NCBI RefSeq assembly: GCF_046292825.1
Contig: NZ_JBKBQG010000001.1
Span: forward strand, 62,001 to 126,000
From: Salinarimonas sp046292825
GTDB taxonomy: Bacteria; Pseudomonadota; Alphaproteobacteria; Rhizobiales; Beijerinckiaceae
Direction of reading: 5' to 3'
Length of the DNA: 64,000 nt
Position 1 is the first letter of the stretch. The number at the start of each line of letters is the position of its first letter. Made by a program: the position numbers and the translations under genes. The notes beneath the pieces were generated by a model that was not told where the DNA came from, ran no database searches, and saw only the letters and a list, made by a program, of their open reading frames with translations. Shown one piece after another: positions 26,284 through 34,798 of this stretch.

Positions 26284-26386
26284 GATCTTCGCTGGCCTCA
26301 CCTTGCCGACGGAACGAAAAAGCGGCGCCTTACATAGGCCGGGGCGGGACTGCCGGACCTCGGCCTCGCTCTCGTATACACTTGCG

Positions 26387-27550
26387 TCATCCTCGTGCCT
26401 CGCCGTTGTGCCCGGAGGAGGCATCGCTCTGCGCGATCAGCGCCCGAATTCCGTCCTGCAAGCGTCGGCGGGTGTCGCGCAGATCGGCGATGCTGCCCGC
26501 GTCGATCGTCGCGTGCTGAAACGGCGATAGGTCAAGCGGGGTGACCGGCGCATCCAAAAGCCTGTCCTTCAGACCGATCGACTCGAAGACGCCCCGGATC
26601 TTGACGTCGCCGGCAGGCCGCAGCACGGCGAGCGGCTGAACTCCGACGGACAAGCCCAGGAGCAGGGCGTGCAGCCGGTTCGAGATGAGAAGTCCGCAAT
26701 CACCATAGACCTCGCGATAACGGTCGAGCTGCTGCGAGAAATCTTCGTGCGAAGCGGCTTTCCCGATACGGCCGCGGCAGTCTTCGGCCAGTTCCTTCAT
26801 GAAAGCAGCATCACTCTCGACCTGCGAGACGAACTTGAACCGTGCTTCAGGAAAGGCCGAGATGGTGGCTGCGACGACATCGCGTACCTCATCCTTGGAC
26901 AGGAACCCTCGACCAGTTCGGAACGAGAAGGCGATCGTCTTCGCGAATTCGGGGGCTGGCGCGGTGCTCAGCCGCGCATAGTCGACCTCCAGATTGAACG
27001 CGAGATCCGGAAGTATGCCGTGGCTCACGACGCCAAGGTGCGACAGATAGTCGGCGCTGAGCCGGTCACGCACAATCAGGCGATGCATCAGCCGGGCGCG
27101 CTCGCGGACCAGCCGCTCATATCGTGGACCCAGCGCCTCGTAACTCGCTCCGATCTGAACGATGCGGACCCCAAACCGGGTCATCAGCCAGAGGAACCGA
27201 TTGTAGGCTCGGTTCATGACGTATTTGTCGTATCGTTTTTCGCCGCGGTTGCCGCCGGGCATCAATACGAAAAGAACGTTCTTGCCGGCTTGTCGTGCGC
27301 GAATCATCTCCCGCACCAGCGCGAGCAGCCCACCTCGTCGCAGCGTTATCCCGGCTCGTGCATCGAGCGCGAGGTTTGCGAGGAACGGTGCTGGAGCGCG
27401 CGAGACGTCGATCACCACCTCGACATCACGGGACAGGATTTCGATCAGCTGACGATTGATGAGCGCATCGCCGACGTTCTCGAAAGCCGTTTGCAGCAGG
27501 ATGTAAGCGATCGTGGCGCCTCGATCGGTCTCGACTGTGGTCGCGGTCAT
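26387..27550 (-). CDS. Polysaccharide pyruvyl transferase family protein
   Basis: A 387-aa PF04230-type protein. Typical segments are FENVGDALINRQLIEIL near the N-terminus, LMPGGNRGEKRY, VRDRLSADYL, and the late ISNRLHALLLGLSVGVQPLAV. Members transfer pyruvate from phosphoenolpyruvate to sugars of exopolysaccharides, forming acidic ketals. It lies 47 nt after the flippase-sulfotransferase gene, so the polymer may carry both pyruvate and sulfate. ATG 27562 is an alternative start but too close to the purine stretch. About 100 nt separate it from the next gene. Confidence 0.87.
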   Translation of the reverse strand: MTATTVETDRGATIAYILLQTAFENVGDALINRQLIEILSRDVEVVIDVSRAPAPFLANLALDARAGITLRRGGLLALVREMIRARQAGKNVLFVLMPGGNRGEKRYDKYVMNRAYNRFLWLMTRFGVRIVQIGASYEALGPRYERLVRERARLMHRLIVRDRLSADYLSHLGVVSHGILPDLAFNLEVDYARLSTAPAPEFAKTIAFSFRTGRGFLSKDEVRDVVAATISAFPEARFKFVSQVESDAAFMKELAEDCRGRIGKAASHEDFSQQLDRYREVYGDCGLLISNRLHALLLGLSVGVQPLAVLRPAGDVKIRGVFESIGLKDRLLDAPVTPLDLSPFQHATIDAGSIADLRDTRRRLQDGIRALIAQSDASSGHNGEARG

Positions 27551-27597
27551 GGCGCTTCTCATACCTCTCGCTCGGCTTATGGCCGAAACCCCCTGGG

Positions 27598-29982
27598 TCA
27601 CGTATGCCGACGGCTGTGGCGATGCCGGCGTAGGATCTGCCGCGGTTTGTTCCACGCCCTCCTTACGGCGCCTATGAGGAACAGGCGCAGCTTTTCGAGG
27701 CCCGTTGGAGGGCGTGGGGCGTCGAATTGCCGCTCGTAGCCGAAGCGGGACAGCGTGTCCCCGGCCAAGGACTCGAAGATCTCGATCTGGCGGGGTGTCA
27801 GATCCCGCTTCCACGCCTCGGCGCGGCTCTTCTCGACACCGCCGCCGATCAGCGCGTGCTGGTCGCGTGTGTAGGACACGACGCGCAGGCCATCCGTGCG
27901 TACGCCTTTTTCGCGGTCGAAAGGCAGGCCGAGTTCGGCGAAGACGCTTGCGATCAGCCCTTCGCTGTCGACCAGCAAGTCCTCGTACCGGATCGAACGG
28001 CTGCGAACACGCCCTTGGTGCTCGGCGAGCCAGTGGGCGCAACTCTCCACCGATCGCTTCCATTCGGTCGCGAGTCGGATGATGTCCTGATGCCCCCACG
28101 TGAGCTTCAGTGTCGAAGCTGCGATCGCCCGCCCGTCTCGAACGATATGCAGAAGTAGCGCGTGTGGATAGATTTGGTGCAGCAGATCGAGATATTTCCG
28201 CTTTTGTGGATCGTGCTCGACCACGTATTCGAGGCCCGGCTTCTCCTCGGCATAATGGCGAAACAGGCGATCGAGCAGATCGGGGTAGGTCATCGACACC
28301 GGTAGAGCCGCAATCCAGGGCGCTGCGGGCGTGAATTGCCAGATGCGAAACCGATAATGCCCCATGACGTAGTCGAGCATCTCGCGCGTGGGGCGAGGCG
28401 AGCGGCCGAAGCGCACCAGTCCTTCGACCAGAAACTGCGCCTCGGGAACCACCAGACACTTGTCCGAAGTGCCGAGCATGCTGCCGAGCAGGGTCGTCCC
28501 GCTTCGCGGATACCCGAAGACGAACACGGGCTTCAGCGTCGGCGCCATCTCGTCGGTTCCCTCGTCGCGAACGGTGCCGGCAATCGGGCCCTCCGCGGCC
28601 TTCGTTTCCGTTTGGCCGCGGGTCCTGGCGCCACGACCCTGCCGAAGCACGGCGCGGATCTGCTTCAGGCCGAGCGCCGGTGCGATCCCCGTGTACTTCT
28701 TGCAGACGATCACGCCGACTATGTTCTGCGCCGAGATGCCCAGCGCGGCTCCGATGGCCGCGCCGAGGACAAGCAATTCCCCGGCCAATGTATAGGTCAG
28801 GGCCAGCGACGCGACAGTCGTGAGCGTCTTGATCGCGAGGATCTTGCCCTCGTGCCCGGACATCAGCAGCAAGAGCCCGTTGGGTCCGCAGGTCGTCGAC
28901 ACCACTTGCGCCAGGACGAGCACCATCAGCGCGGGGAAGGCGGCGACGTAGAGCGGGTTAAACAGCGCCAGCATCCAAGGACCGAGGGCCAGGAAGACCA
29001 GCCCGCCTAACAATGCGGCAGGGGCCGACAACAGGACGGTCGTGCCGAGGATCTGCCGAACCTCGTCGACGCGCCGGGCCCTCCAGGCGCGCGACATCAT
29101 CGGCGCGGCGATTTGGTTGGCCGCCAGCTGCGTGATCGACAGCAGGTTGGCGAGGCGGCTCGCGGCGAAATACGCGCCCGCCTCGGCCGGGCCAAGGACC
29201 ACGCCGACCAGCACGGTGGTTCCCTGCTGCTGCACTTGCGTCAGAATCGCGTTGCCCCAAAATCCCCAGAGCGACGCGCGCATCTCGGCCCGCTCCTCGT
29301 CCGGGAGCACCGCCGGAGCGCGCCAGGACAGAAGCCCGACCGTCGTCGACAGCAAGAGCACGAATTGTGCCAAAACCAGCACCGCCAGTACGCCGGTCGT
29401 GATCCAGAGCGCGCTGACCGGGCCGAAAGGCAGGGAGGCGAAGCCGACGATGGCCATCACCAGAATTCGCCAGACGACGTCGCGCGGCGCGAACGCCCAT
29501 ACAACTGAACCGCGCGCCCTAAGCGCGGCCAACGTCACCTCGGAGATCGCGAAGACGGCGGCGAGCGACGCCGTTGCGAGCCAGACCCCTTCCGAATAGG
29601 CGAAGGCGGAAATCTCGACGCCGAGTGAACTCATGGTGGCGCCGGCGATCAGGACGATGGCGCTGCCGAACAGGGCGAGGCCCAAGCTCCGACGGATCGC
29701 CGCCGTCGCCATCAGCCGCCCGTGGCTTTGATCGAGAGCGGGCCAGAATCGTAGAACGGCATTCTGCTGGCCGAAACTGGCGACCGGACCGAGGATCATC
29801 GCGAGGGAGAAGGCCGAGGCGAAAACGCCGAAGCCCTCGGCCGAAAGCGCACGGGCGACGACCAGGAGGAACAGGAAGGATATTCCGAGCCCGGCGATCT
29901 TGATGAGCCCGGCCGTCGCGGCGCCGCGAAAGAACCGAAGCTTCCGCGGCCCGCCGGCAGGCTCGTTGGCGGCACCCATCAT
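27598..29982 (-). CDS. Fusion protein: Wzx-type polysaccharide flippase + PAPS-dependent sulfotransferase
   Basis: One uninterrupted 794-aa frame. Residues ~20-445 are a 12-helix MOP-superfamily flippase (GLISFLF-like start, TSFGQQNAVLRFWPAL region, YFAASRLANLLSITQLAANQIAAPMM, CGPNGLLLLMSGHE). A polar linker (~446-478) leads to a sulfotransferase domain (479-794) with the 5'-phosphosulfate loop FGYPRSGTTLLGSML (residue ~488) and the 3'-phosphate motif HIVRDGRAIAAS (~612). It should flip lipid-linked repeats and sulfate them from PAPS at the cytoplasmic face. An internal ATG at 28548 with GAGGG upstream could also give a free sulfotransferase. Confidence 0.85.
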   Translation of the reverse strand: MMGAANEPAGGPRKLRFFRGAATAGLIKIAGLGISFLFLLVVARALSAEGFGVFASAFSLAMILGPVASFGQQNAVLRFWPALDQSHGRLMATAAIRRSLGLALFGSAIVLIAGATMSSLGVEISAFAYSEGVWLATASLAAVFAISEVTLAALRARGSVVWAFAPRDVVWRILVMAIVGFASLPFGPVSALWITTGVLAVLVLAQFVLLLSTTVGLLSWRAPAVLPDEERAEMRASLWGFWGNAILTQVQQQGTTVLVGVVLGPAEAGAYFAASRLANLLSITQLAANQIAAPMMSRAWRARRVDEVRQILGTTVLLSAPAALLGGLVFLALGPWMLALFNPLYVAAFPALMVLVLAQVVSTTCGPNGLLLLMSGHEGKILAIKTLTTVASLALTYTLAGELLVLGAAIGAALGISAQNIVGVIVCKKYTGIAPALGLKQIRAVLRQGRGARTRGQTETKAAEGPIAGTVRDEGTDEMAPTLKPVFVFGYPRSGTTLLGSMLGTSDKCLVVPEAQFLVEGLVRFGRSPRPTREMLDYVMGHYRFRIWQFTPAAPWIAALPVSMTYPDLLDRLFRHYAEEKPGLEYVVEHDPQKRKYLDLLHQIYPHALLLHIVRDGRAIAASTLKLTWGHQDIIRLATEWKRSVESCAHWLAEHQGRVRSRSIRYEDLLVDSEGLIASVFAELGLPFDREKGVRTDGLRVVSYTRDQHALIGGGVEKSRAEAWKRDLTPRQIEIFESLAGDTLSRFGYERQFDAPRPPTGLEKLRLFLIGAVRRAWNKPRQILRRHRHSRRHT

Positions 29983-30048
29983 CCGACCTCGTGCGGCCCG
30001 AGGAGCCCCCGACCCACAATCCTCGCGCGGGACATCAGCGCGTCCTCG

Positions 30049-30513
30049 TCACAGGACGGCGCGGACGGAGGCGATCAGCTGCTGGCGCTGGCCCGCCTCG
30101 CCCCGCTCCGCGCGCGTCAGCTCGGGGGCGCGCAGGAGCGCCAGGATGTCGTCGGCATTCTCCACCCGGTAGACGCCCGCGCGCCCGTCCAGAGCCGCGA
30201 GGGTCGCCTTCTGGTGGTCGTTGCGATGCTCGCCGCGCGCCGCGTCCCGCGCCATCATCAGGAGCGGCTTCTTCAGCGCCATGCCCGTCAGCAACGTGCC
30301 GATGCCGGCATGCGAGACCACGGCGCGCGCATCGGCGAACATGCCCCGGAACTCGGCGACCGTGAGGCGATCGACCGTCTGCATGTTCGTCAGAACGTAG
30401 CGGCTGGGGCCGATCTGGGCGACGACCGGCTCGTCGAGGCGCGCGGCGACCTGGTCCATCGCCGCGATCAGCCGGTCGAAGGGCAATTGCGTGCCGACGG
30501 TGACGAAGATCAC
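30049..30513 (-). CDS. Glycosyltransferase catalytic subunit, Alg13/PssE-like
   Basis: A 154-aa C-terminal GT-B half that binds the nucleotide sugar: IFVTVGTQLPFDRLI at the start and VVSHAGIGTLLTGMALKKPLLMM as the donor loop. It resembles Rhizobium PssE and pneumococcal Cps14G, which work only with a membrane partner. The GTG start overlaps the stop of the partner gene (GTGA), so the subunits are made together. It should transfer the second sugar of the repeat unit. Confidence 0.88.
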   Translation of the reverse strand: MIFVTVGTQLPFDRLIAAMDQVAARLDEPVVAQIGPSRYVLTNMQTVDRLTVAEFRGMFADARAVVSHAGIGTLLTGMALKKPLLMMARDAARGEHRNDHQKATLAALDGRAGVYRVENADDILALLRAPELTRAERGEAGQRQQLIASVRAVL

Positions 30514-30989
30514 AGGACGCTCCCGACGAAGCGCACGCGCGAGGTCGCGACGTGCGGCCATTGCGTGAAGCAGTGGTGGACGAAATAGCTCGCGATGCGA
30601 CCGCTCATCGAGAGCTTCTCGACATTGGCGACGCTGTCGATCCAGATCGTCCGCGCGCCGAACAGCCGGGCCCAGAACAGCATGATCAAGCCCGGCGCCG
30701 CCCCGGTCGAGACGACGGTGCGGGGGCGGTAGCGCAGGAACAATTCCAGGCTCTGCCAGGCGCATCGGAGCACGGAGAGGACGTCCGAGCGGCTGCAATC
30801 GCCGACGATCTCGACGACGCCGTTCACGCCCGCGCGCGCGCTCTCGTCCGTCGTGACGTAGATCGCTTCGACGCCGTCGAAGACCTCGCGCAGCGCGAGC
30901 ATCTGCTCCCAGTGACCACCTTTGGACGCGACGGCGACGACCCTCGCGGTCGCCACGCTCTCCAAGCCGCCAGCCAGTTCTGCCGACAT
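30510..30989 (-). CDS. Glycosyltransferase membrane-anchor subunit, Alg14/PssD-like
   Basis: A 159-aa Alg14-family protein. It has VVAVASKGGHWEQMLAL near the N-terminus, RPRTVVSTGAAPGLIMLFWARLFGARTIWIDS, and SYFVHHCFTQWP, as in PssD and Cps14F. It recruits the Alg13-like subunit encoded next to it to the inner membrane. It is the first gene of the six-gene minus-strand assembly operon. Palindromic site C lies about 150 nt upstream. Confidence 0.88.
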   Translation of the reverse strand: MSAELAGGLESVATARVVAVASKGGHWEQMLALREVFDGVEAIYVTTDESARAGVNGVVEIVGDCSRSDVLSVLRCAWQSLELFLRYRPRTVVSTGAAPGLIMLFWARLFGARTIWIDSVANVEKLSMSGRIASYFVHHCFTQWPHVATSRVRFVGSVL

Positions 30990-31211
30990 ATCGCAAGTAC
31001 CTCGGGCGGTCCGACCGCTCCCAGAGCCGCCGACCCGGGTAGGGGTCGTTTCCTGTACATGAGTGACCCAAACCGCTCCCGGCGTCCACGAGATTCGCGG
31101 CCGGTCCGAACGAGTCTTTTGCGAATGCTTAATCCATGTTGCGGCGCCGCAACATCTCCCGGTCGGCGGCGCCGGTCGCGCAGCGCGCGGTCGCGAACCG
31201 TAGGCGAGCCC
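30990..31211. promoter_or_regulatory. Promoter region of the assembly operon, downstream of rfbA
   Basis: A 222-nt gap between the end of rfbA and the start of the Alg14-like gene (both minus strand). It contains site C and an AT-richer patch (31115-31140, TCTTTTGCGAATGCTTAATCC). No gene is seen. Confidence 0.4.
31137..31154. promoter_or_regulatory. Palindromic site C, TGTTGC-N6-GCAACA
   Basis: The arms and centre form a perfect 20-bp palindrome (31136-31155, ATGTTGCGGC and its complement). It lies about 150 nt upstream of the Alg14-like gene that opens the flippase-sulfotransferase operon, and shares arms and spacing with sites A and B. Confidence 0.65.
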
Positions 31212-32108
31212 TCAGAACCCCACCCCTCGCTCCATCTCCTCCACCACCTGGACGAGATAGCGTCCGTAGCCGTTCTTGCCGAGCGCGCGGCCCAGCGCGA
31301 GCATCGCGCTCTTGTCGATCCAGCCCTTGAGATAGGCGATCTCCTCGGGGCAGCCCACCTGGGTGCCCTGGCGGTGCTGGAGGGTGCGGACGAAATTGGC
31401 GGCGTCGATGAGGCTCTCGTGGGTGCCGGTGTCGAGCCAGGCATAGCCGCGGCCCATGCGCTCGACCTCGAGCGAGCGCTCCTCGAGATAGATCTGCAGC
31501 AGGCTGACGATCTCGAGCTCGCCGCGCGCGGAGGGGCGCACGCGGTGGGCGCGCTCGGGCGCGCGCCCGTCGAGGAAGTACAGGCCCGTCACCGCGTAGC
31601 TCGAGGGGGGCACCGCCGGCTTCTCGACGATGGCCTGCGGCCGCCCGTCCTCGCCGAAGGAGACGACGCCGTAGCGCTCGGGATCGGCGACGCGGTAGCC
31701 GAACACCGTCCCGCCCGTCGCCCGTCGCGCCGCCGCCTCGAGCAGCGCGCACAATCCGTGTCCGAAGAAGATGTTGTCGCCGAGCACCATCGTCGAGGGA
31801 GCGCCGTCGAGGAACTCCTCGGCGAGGAGATAGGCCTGGGCGAGCCCGTCGGGGGAGGGCTGCGCGATGTAGTCGAGCCGCAGCCCCCAGCGCGACCCGT
31901 CGCCCATCAGCCGCCGGAATTGGGGCTGGTCCTCGGGCGTGGTGATCACCGCGATCTCGCGGATGTCGGCGAGCATCAGAACGCTGAGGGGGTAGTAGAT
32001 CATCGGCTTGTCGAACACGGGAAGCAGCTGCTTCGACACGCCGGTCGTGATCGGATAGAGGCGCGTCCCCGATCCACCTGCCAGGATGATGCCCTTGCGT
32101 TTCGTCAC
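31212..32108 (-). CDS. rfbA: Glucose-1-phosphate thymidylyltransferase
   Basis: A 298-aa enzyme making dTDP-glucose, the first step of dTDP-L-rhamnose synthesis. Signatures are GIILAGGSGTRLYPITTGVSKQLLP (split: GGSGTRL nucleotide loop, KQLLP sugar-phosphate site), DKPMIYYPLS, LGDNIFFGHG and GYAWLDTGTHESL. The GTG start overlaps the rfbD stop by 4 nt (GTGA). Last gene of the rfbC-rfbB-rfbD-rfbA operon. It could equally be named rmlA. Confidence 0.96.
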   Translation of the reverse strand: MTKRKGIILAGGSGTRLYPITTGVSKQLLPVFDKPMIYYPLSVLMLADIREIAVITTPEDQPQFRRLMGDGSRWGLRLDYIAQPSPDGLAQAYLLAEEFLDGAPSTMVLGDNIFFGHGLCALLEAAARRATGGTVFGYRVADPERYGVVSFGEDGRPQAIVEKPAVPPSSYAVTGLYFLDGRAPERAHRVRPSARGELEIVSLLQIYLEERSLEVERMGRGYAWLDTGTHESLIDAANFVRTLQHRQGTQVGCPEEIAYLKGWIDKSAMLALGRALGKNGYGRYLVQVVEEMERGVGF

Positions 32109-32959
32109 GATACCGCTCCCGTCTCCCGCAGCACGCGTCCGAGCCCCGCGCGCCAATCCGGCCGCGTGACGCGAAAGCGCGCTTCCATGGTCGCGCAGCA
32201 CAGTCTCGAATTGAGCGGGCGGCGGGCCAGCGTCGGGTAGTCGGCGCTCGCGACCTCCTCGACCCGCACGGCGCGCCCCGCCTCGGCGAGGATCGCGCGC
32301 GCGAAATCGGCCCGGCTCACGTCCGGCGCGCCCGCGAAATGGTAGGTCCCCGACGCCGCCCCGTCCTCCGCCAGGCAAGCCGCGACGCGCACGATCGCCC
32401 GCGCGATCGCCTCGGCCGGCGTCGGCCCTCCGATCTGATCGGCGACGACGCGGACCGGGTCGCGCGTCCGCGACAGGCGTAGCATCGCGTGCACGAAACC
32501 GCCGCCCTGGGCGGAGAAGACCCACGACGTGCGGATGACGGCGTGCACGCCGCCCGCCTCGCGCACGCCGATCTCGCCCTCGCGCTTCGTGCGCCCATAG
32601 GCGTTGAGGGGCGCGGTCTCGTCGTCCGGCGCGAAGGGGCGCGATCCGCGGCCGGAGAAGACGTAATCCGTCGAGAGGTGGACGAAGGGCAGGCCCCGCG
32701 CGGCCGCTGCCCGCGCCATCGCGGCCGGGGCGCGCGCGTTGACGGCGCGCGCCGTCGCCTCGTCGGTCTCCGCGCGGTCCACGTCGGTATAGGCGGCGGC
32801 GTTGACGACCGCGTGGGCGTCGGCGCGCGCGACGAGGGCGGCGCAGGCGTGCGCGTCGGCGAGATCCGCGTCCGCGCGTCCGAGGAAGACCGCGTCCGCG
32901 TGCACGCCCGCCAGCGCGCGCGCGACCTGCCCCGATCTGCCGAAGACGAGGAGCTTCAT
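32105..32959 (-). CDS. rfbD: dTDP-4-dehydrorhamnose reductase
   Basis: A 284-aa SDR-type reductase that completes dTDP-L-rhamnose. It has LLVFGRSGQVARAL at the N-terminus, VVNAAAYTDVDRAE, LSTDYVFSG, and the catalytic NAYGRTKREGE (YxxxK), followed by IRTSWVFS and DQIGGPTPA. Length is usual. It is coupled to rfbB upstream (ATGA) and rfbA downstream (GTGA). Confidence 0.96.
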   Translation of the reverse strand: MKLLVFGRSGQVARALAGVHADAVFLGRADADLADAHACAALVARADAHAVVNAAAYTDVDRAETDEATARAVNARAPAAMARAAAARGLPFVHLSTDYVFSGRGSRPFAPDDETAPLNAYGRTKREGEIGVREAGGVHAVIRTSWVFSAQGGGFVHAMLRLSRTRDPVRVVADQIGGPTPAEAIARAIVRVAACLAEDGAASGTYHFAGAPDVSRADFARAILAEAGRAVRVEEVASADYPTLARRPLNSRLCCATMEARFRVTRPDWRAGLGRVLRETGAVS

Positions 32960-33993
32960 CGCAGCCCGAGCCTCTCTCCGACCCCCGTGCGGGCGAGCAG
33001 CGGGCGCCACCAGGCCGCGTTGTCGAGATACCAGCGGACGGTCGCCCGCAGGCCGGCATCGAGATCGACCTCCGGCCGCCAGCCGAGCTCCTCGCGGATG
33101 CGCCTCGGATCGATGGCGTAGCGGCGATCGTGACCGGGACGGTCGGCCACGAAGGCGATCTGCGCGCGATAGGGCCGGGCGCCGGGCGCGAGTTCGTCGA
33201 GGATGGCGCAGATCCGCTCCACGAGATCGATGTTGCTGATCGCGCTCTCGCCGCCGATGGCGTAGGAGCGCCCGACGGCGCCCCGCGTCAGCACGAGCAG
33301 CAGCGCCCGCGCGTGATCCTCGACATAGAGCCAATCGCGCACGTTGCGGCCGTCGCCGTAGACCGGGATCGGCTCGCCGGCGAGCGCCCGGAGGATCACC
33401 ACCGGGACGAGCTTTTCGGGGAAATGGAAGGGGCCGTAATTGTTCGAGCAATTGGTGACGAGCGTCGGCAGCCCGTAGGTCTCGTGCCAGGCGCGCACCA
33501 GATGATCGGAGGCAGCCTTGGACGCCGCATAGGGCGAGCGCGGATCGTAGGGGGTCTCCTCGGTGAAGGCCCCGGTCTCGCCGAGGCTCCCGAACACTTC
33601 GTCGGTGGAGACGTGGAGGAAGCGGAAATGCTCGGGCCGGCCGCGCTCGATCCAATGGGCGCGGGCCGCCTGCAGGAGCGTGCAGGTCCCGATCACGTTC
33701 GTCGCGACGAAGGCGTCGGGGCCGTCGATCGAACGGTCGACGTGGCTCTCGGCGGCGAGATGCAGGACGGCGTCCGGCGCGTGGCGGGCGAAGACGCGAT
33801 CGAGCGCGTCGCGATCGCGGATGTCCACCCGCGCGAAGGAATAGCCCGATCGTCGCGAGACGGCGGCCACGTTCTCGAGATTGGCCGCATAGGTGAGCGC
33901 GTCGAGGTTCACGACCTCGTGCCCCTCGGCCATCGCGCGCCGAACCACGGCCGAGCCGATGAAGCCCGCGCCCCCGGTCACGAGGAGCTTCAT
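32956..33993 (-). CDS. rfbB: dTDP-glucose 4,6-dehydratase
   Basis: A 345-aa extended SDR that converts dTDP-glucose to dTDP-4-keto-6-deoxyglucose. Key segments are VTGGAGFIGSAVVR, HLAAESHVDRSIDGP, HVSTDEVFGSLG (Thr-Asp-Glu catalytic set), SPYAASKAASDHLVRA (YxxxK) and TNCSNNYGPFHFPEKLVP. ATGA overlaps link it to rfbC upstream and rfbD downstream. Confidence 0.97.
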   Translation of the reverse strand: MKLLVTGGAGFIGSAVVRRAMAEGHEVVNLDALTYAANLENVAAVSRRSGYSFARVDIRDRDALDRVFARHAPDAVLHLAAESHVDRSIDGPDAFVATNVIGTCTLLQAARAHWIERGRPEHFRFLHVSTDEVFGSLGETGAFTEETPYDPRSPYAASKAASDHLVRAWHETYGLPTLVTNCSNNYGPFHFPEKLVPVVILRALAGEPIPVYGDGRNVRDWLYVEDHARALLLVLTRGAVGRSYAIGGESAISNIDLVERICAILDELAPGARPYRAQIAFVADRPGHDRRYAIDPRRIREELGWRPEVDLDAGLRATVRWYLDNAAWWRPLLARTGVGERLGLR

Positions 33994-34559
33994 CGCGATC
34001 CCTCCCAGACGAACGGGCTGCGAAAGGCGGCGAAGTCCGGCGCCTGCGCGTCGCGCTCCGAGACGATGGGATCGGCGATGCCCGCCCAGCCGAGGTCGAG
34101 GGCGGGGCTCTTCCAGTGCACGCAGAGCTCGGCCTGGGGAGCGTAATGATCCGAGCACTTGTAGACGATTTCGGTATCGGCCTCCAAGGTGACGAAGCCG
34201 TGCAGGAAGCCGACCGGCACGAACAATTGCCGCCCGTTCTCGGAGCTCAGCTCGATGGCGACGTGCCGGCCAAAGGTCGGCGAGCCGACCCGCACGTCGA
34301 CGGCGACGTCGAGGAGCCGCCCGCGCCCGCAGCGCACGAGCTTGGCCTGCGCGTGCGGCGGCGCCTGGGCGTGCAGGCCGCGCAATGTGCGGGCCCGCGG
34401 CGAGAGCGAGTGATTGTCCTGGACGAAGTCGATATCGATGCCGAGCCGGATGAAGGCACGCCTGTTCCAGATCTCCGCGAAGAACCCGCGATGATCTCCG
34501 TGTCGATCGGGAACGATCAATCGACAATCCGGCAGCCCGGTCTCGTGGATAATCGGCAC
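33990..34559 (-). CDS. rfbC: dTDP-4-dehydrorhamnose 3,5-epimerase
   Basis: A 189-aa cupin-fold epimerase, first gene of the rhamnose operon. It shows DRHGDHRGFFAEIWNR, QDNHSLSPRARTLRGLHAQ, VRCGRGRLLDVAVDVRVGSPTFG and VPVGFLHGFVTLE. The GTG at 34559 is chosen because GGAGG lies 6 nt upstream and it directly precedes the conserved N-terminus; the frame upstream to 34727 is intergenic. The four genes supply L-rhamnose for the polysaccharide. Confidence 0.94.
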   Translation of the reverse strand: MPIIHETGLPDCRLIVPDRHGDHRGFFAEIWNRRAFIRLGIDIDFVQDNHSLSPRARTLRGLHAQAPPHAQAKLVRCGRGRLLDVAVDVRVGSPTFGRHVAIELSSENGRQLFVPVGFLHGFVTLEADTEIVYKCSDHYAPQAELCVHWKSPALDLGWAGIADPIVSERDAQAPDFAAFRSPFVWEGSR

Positions 34560-34798
34560 GACGCCTCCGAAACGGGCGAAGTTCTGACAAAAGCGAGCGG
34601 CAGGCCGGCTTTCGCGCGGCCGAGGAGAGGAGATTACCACCACGACAGCCGAATTCAGCTTTATTTCGGGGACCCTGGCGACGCCCCCGCAGCAAGCGCG
34701 TTCGCTATCTAAGATTGTTGTGCGCACGCGAAGGGTTGACCGTCAGGGATGCGAAACTTAAAAAACCCATGGAACGCGATTTGGGGGGAATGCGCGAA
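34560..34798. promoter_or_regulatory. Divergent intergenic region between rfbC and the Sel1-repeat gene
   Basis: About 240 nt that must hold promoters for the rhamnose operon (minus) and the Sel1-repeat gene (plus). It includes an AT-richer patch near 34640-34790. A weak resemblance to the TGTTGC palindrome at 34713-34730 is not convincing. No gene is supported. Confidence 0.35.

Noticed and set aside
26387..28459. 690-codon open frame on the minus strand extending the pyruvyl transferase upstream
   Set aside because: The upstream part lies antisense or out of frame to the flippase-sulfotransferase coding sequence and is arginine-rich shadow sequence; the family start is at 27550.
34713..34730. 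Possible fifth TGTTGC palindrome upstream of the Sel1-repeat gene
   Set aside because: Only part of the left arm matches (TGTTGT) and the right arm reads GCGAAG, so it is too degenerate.
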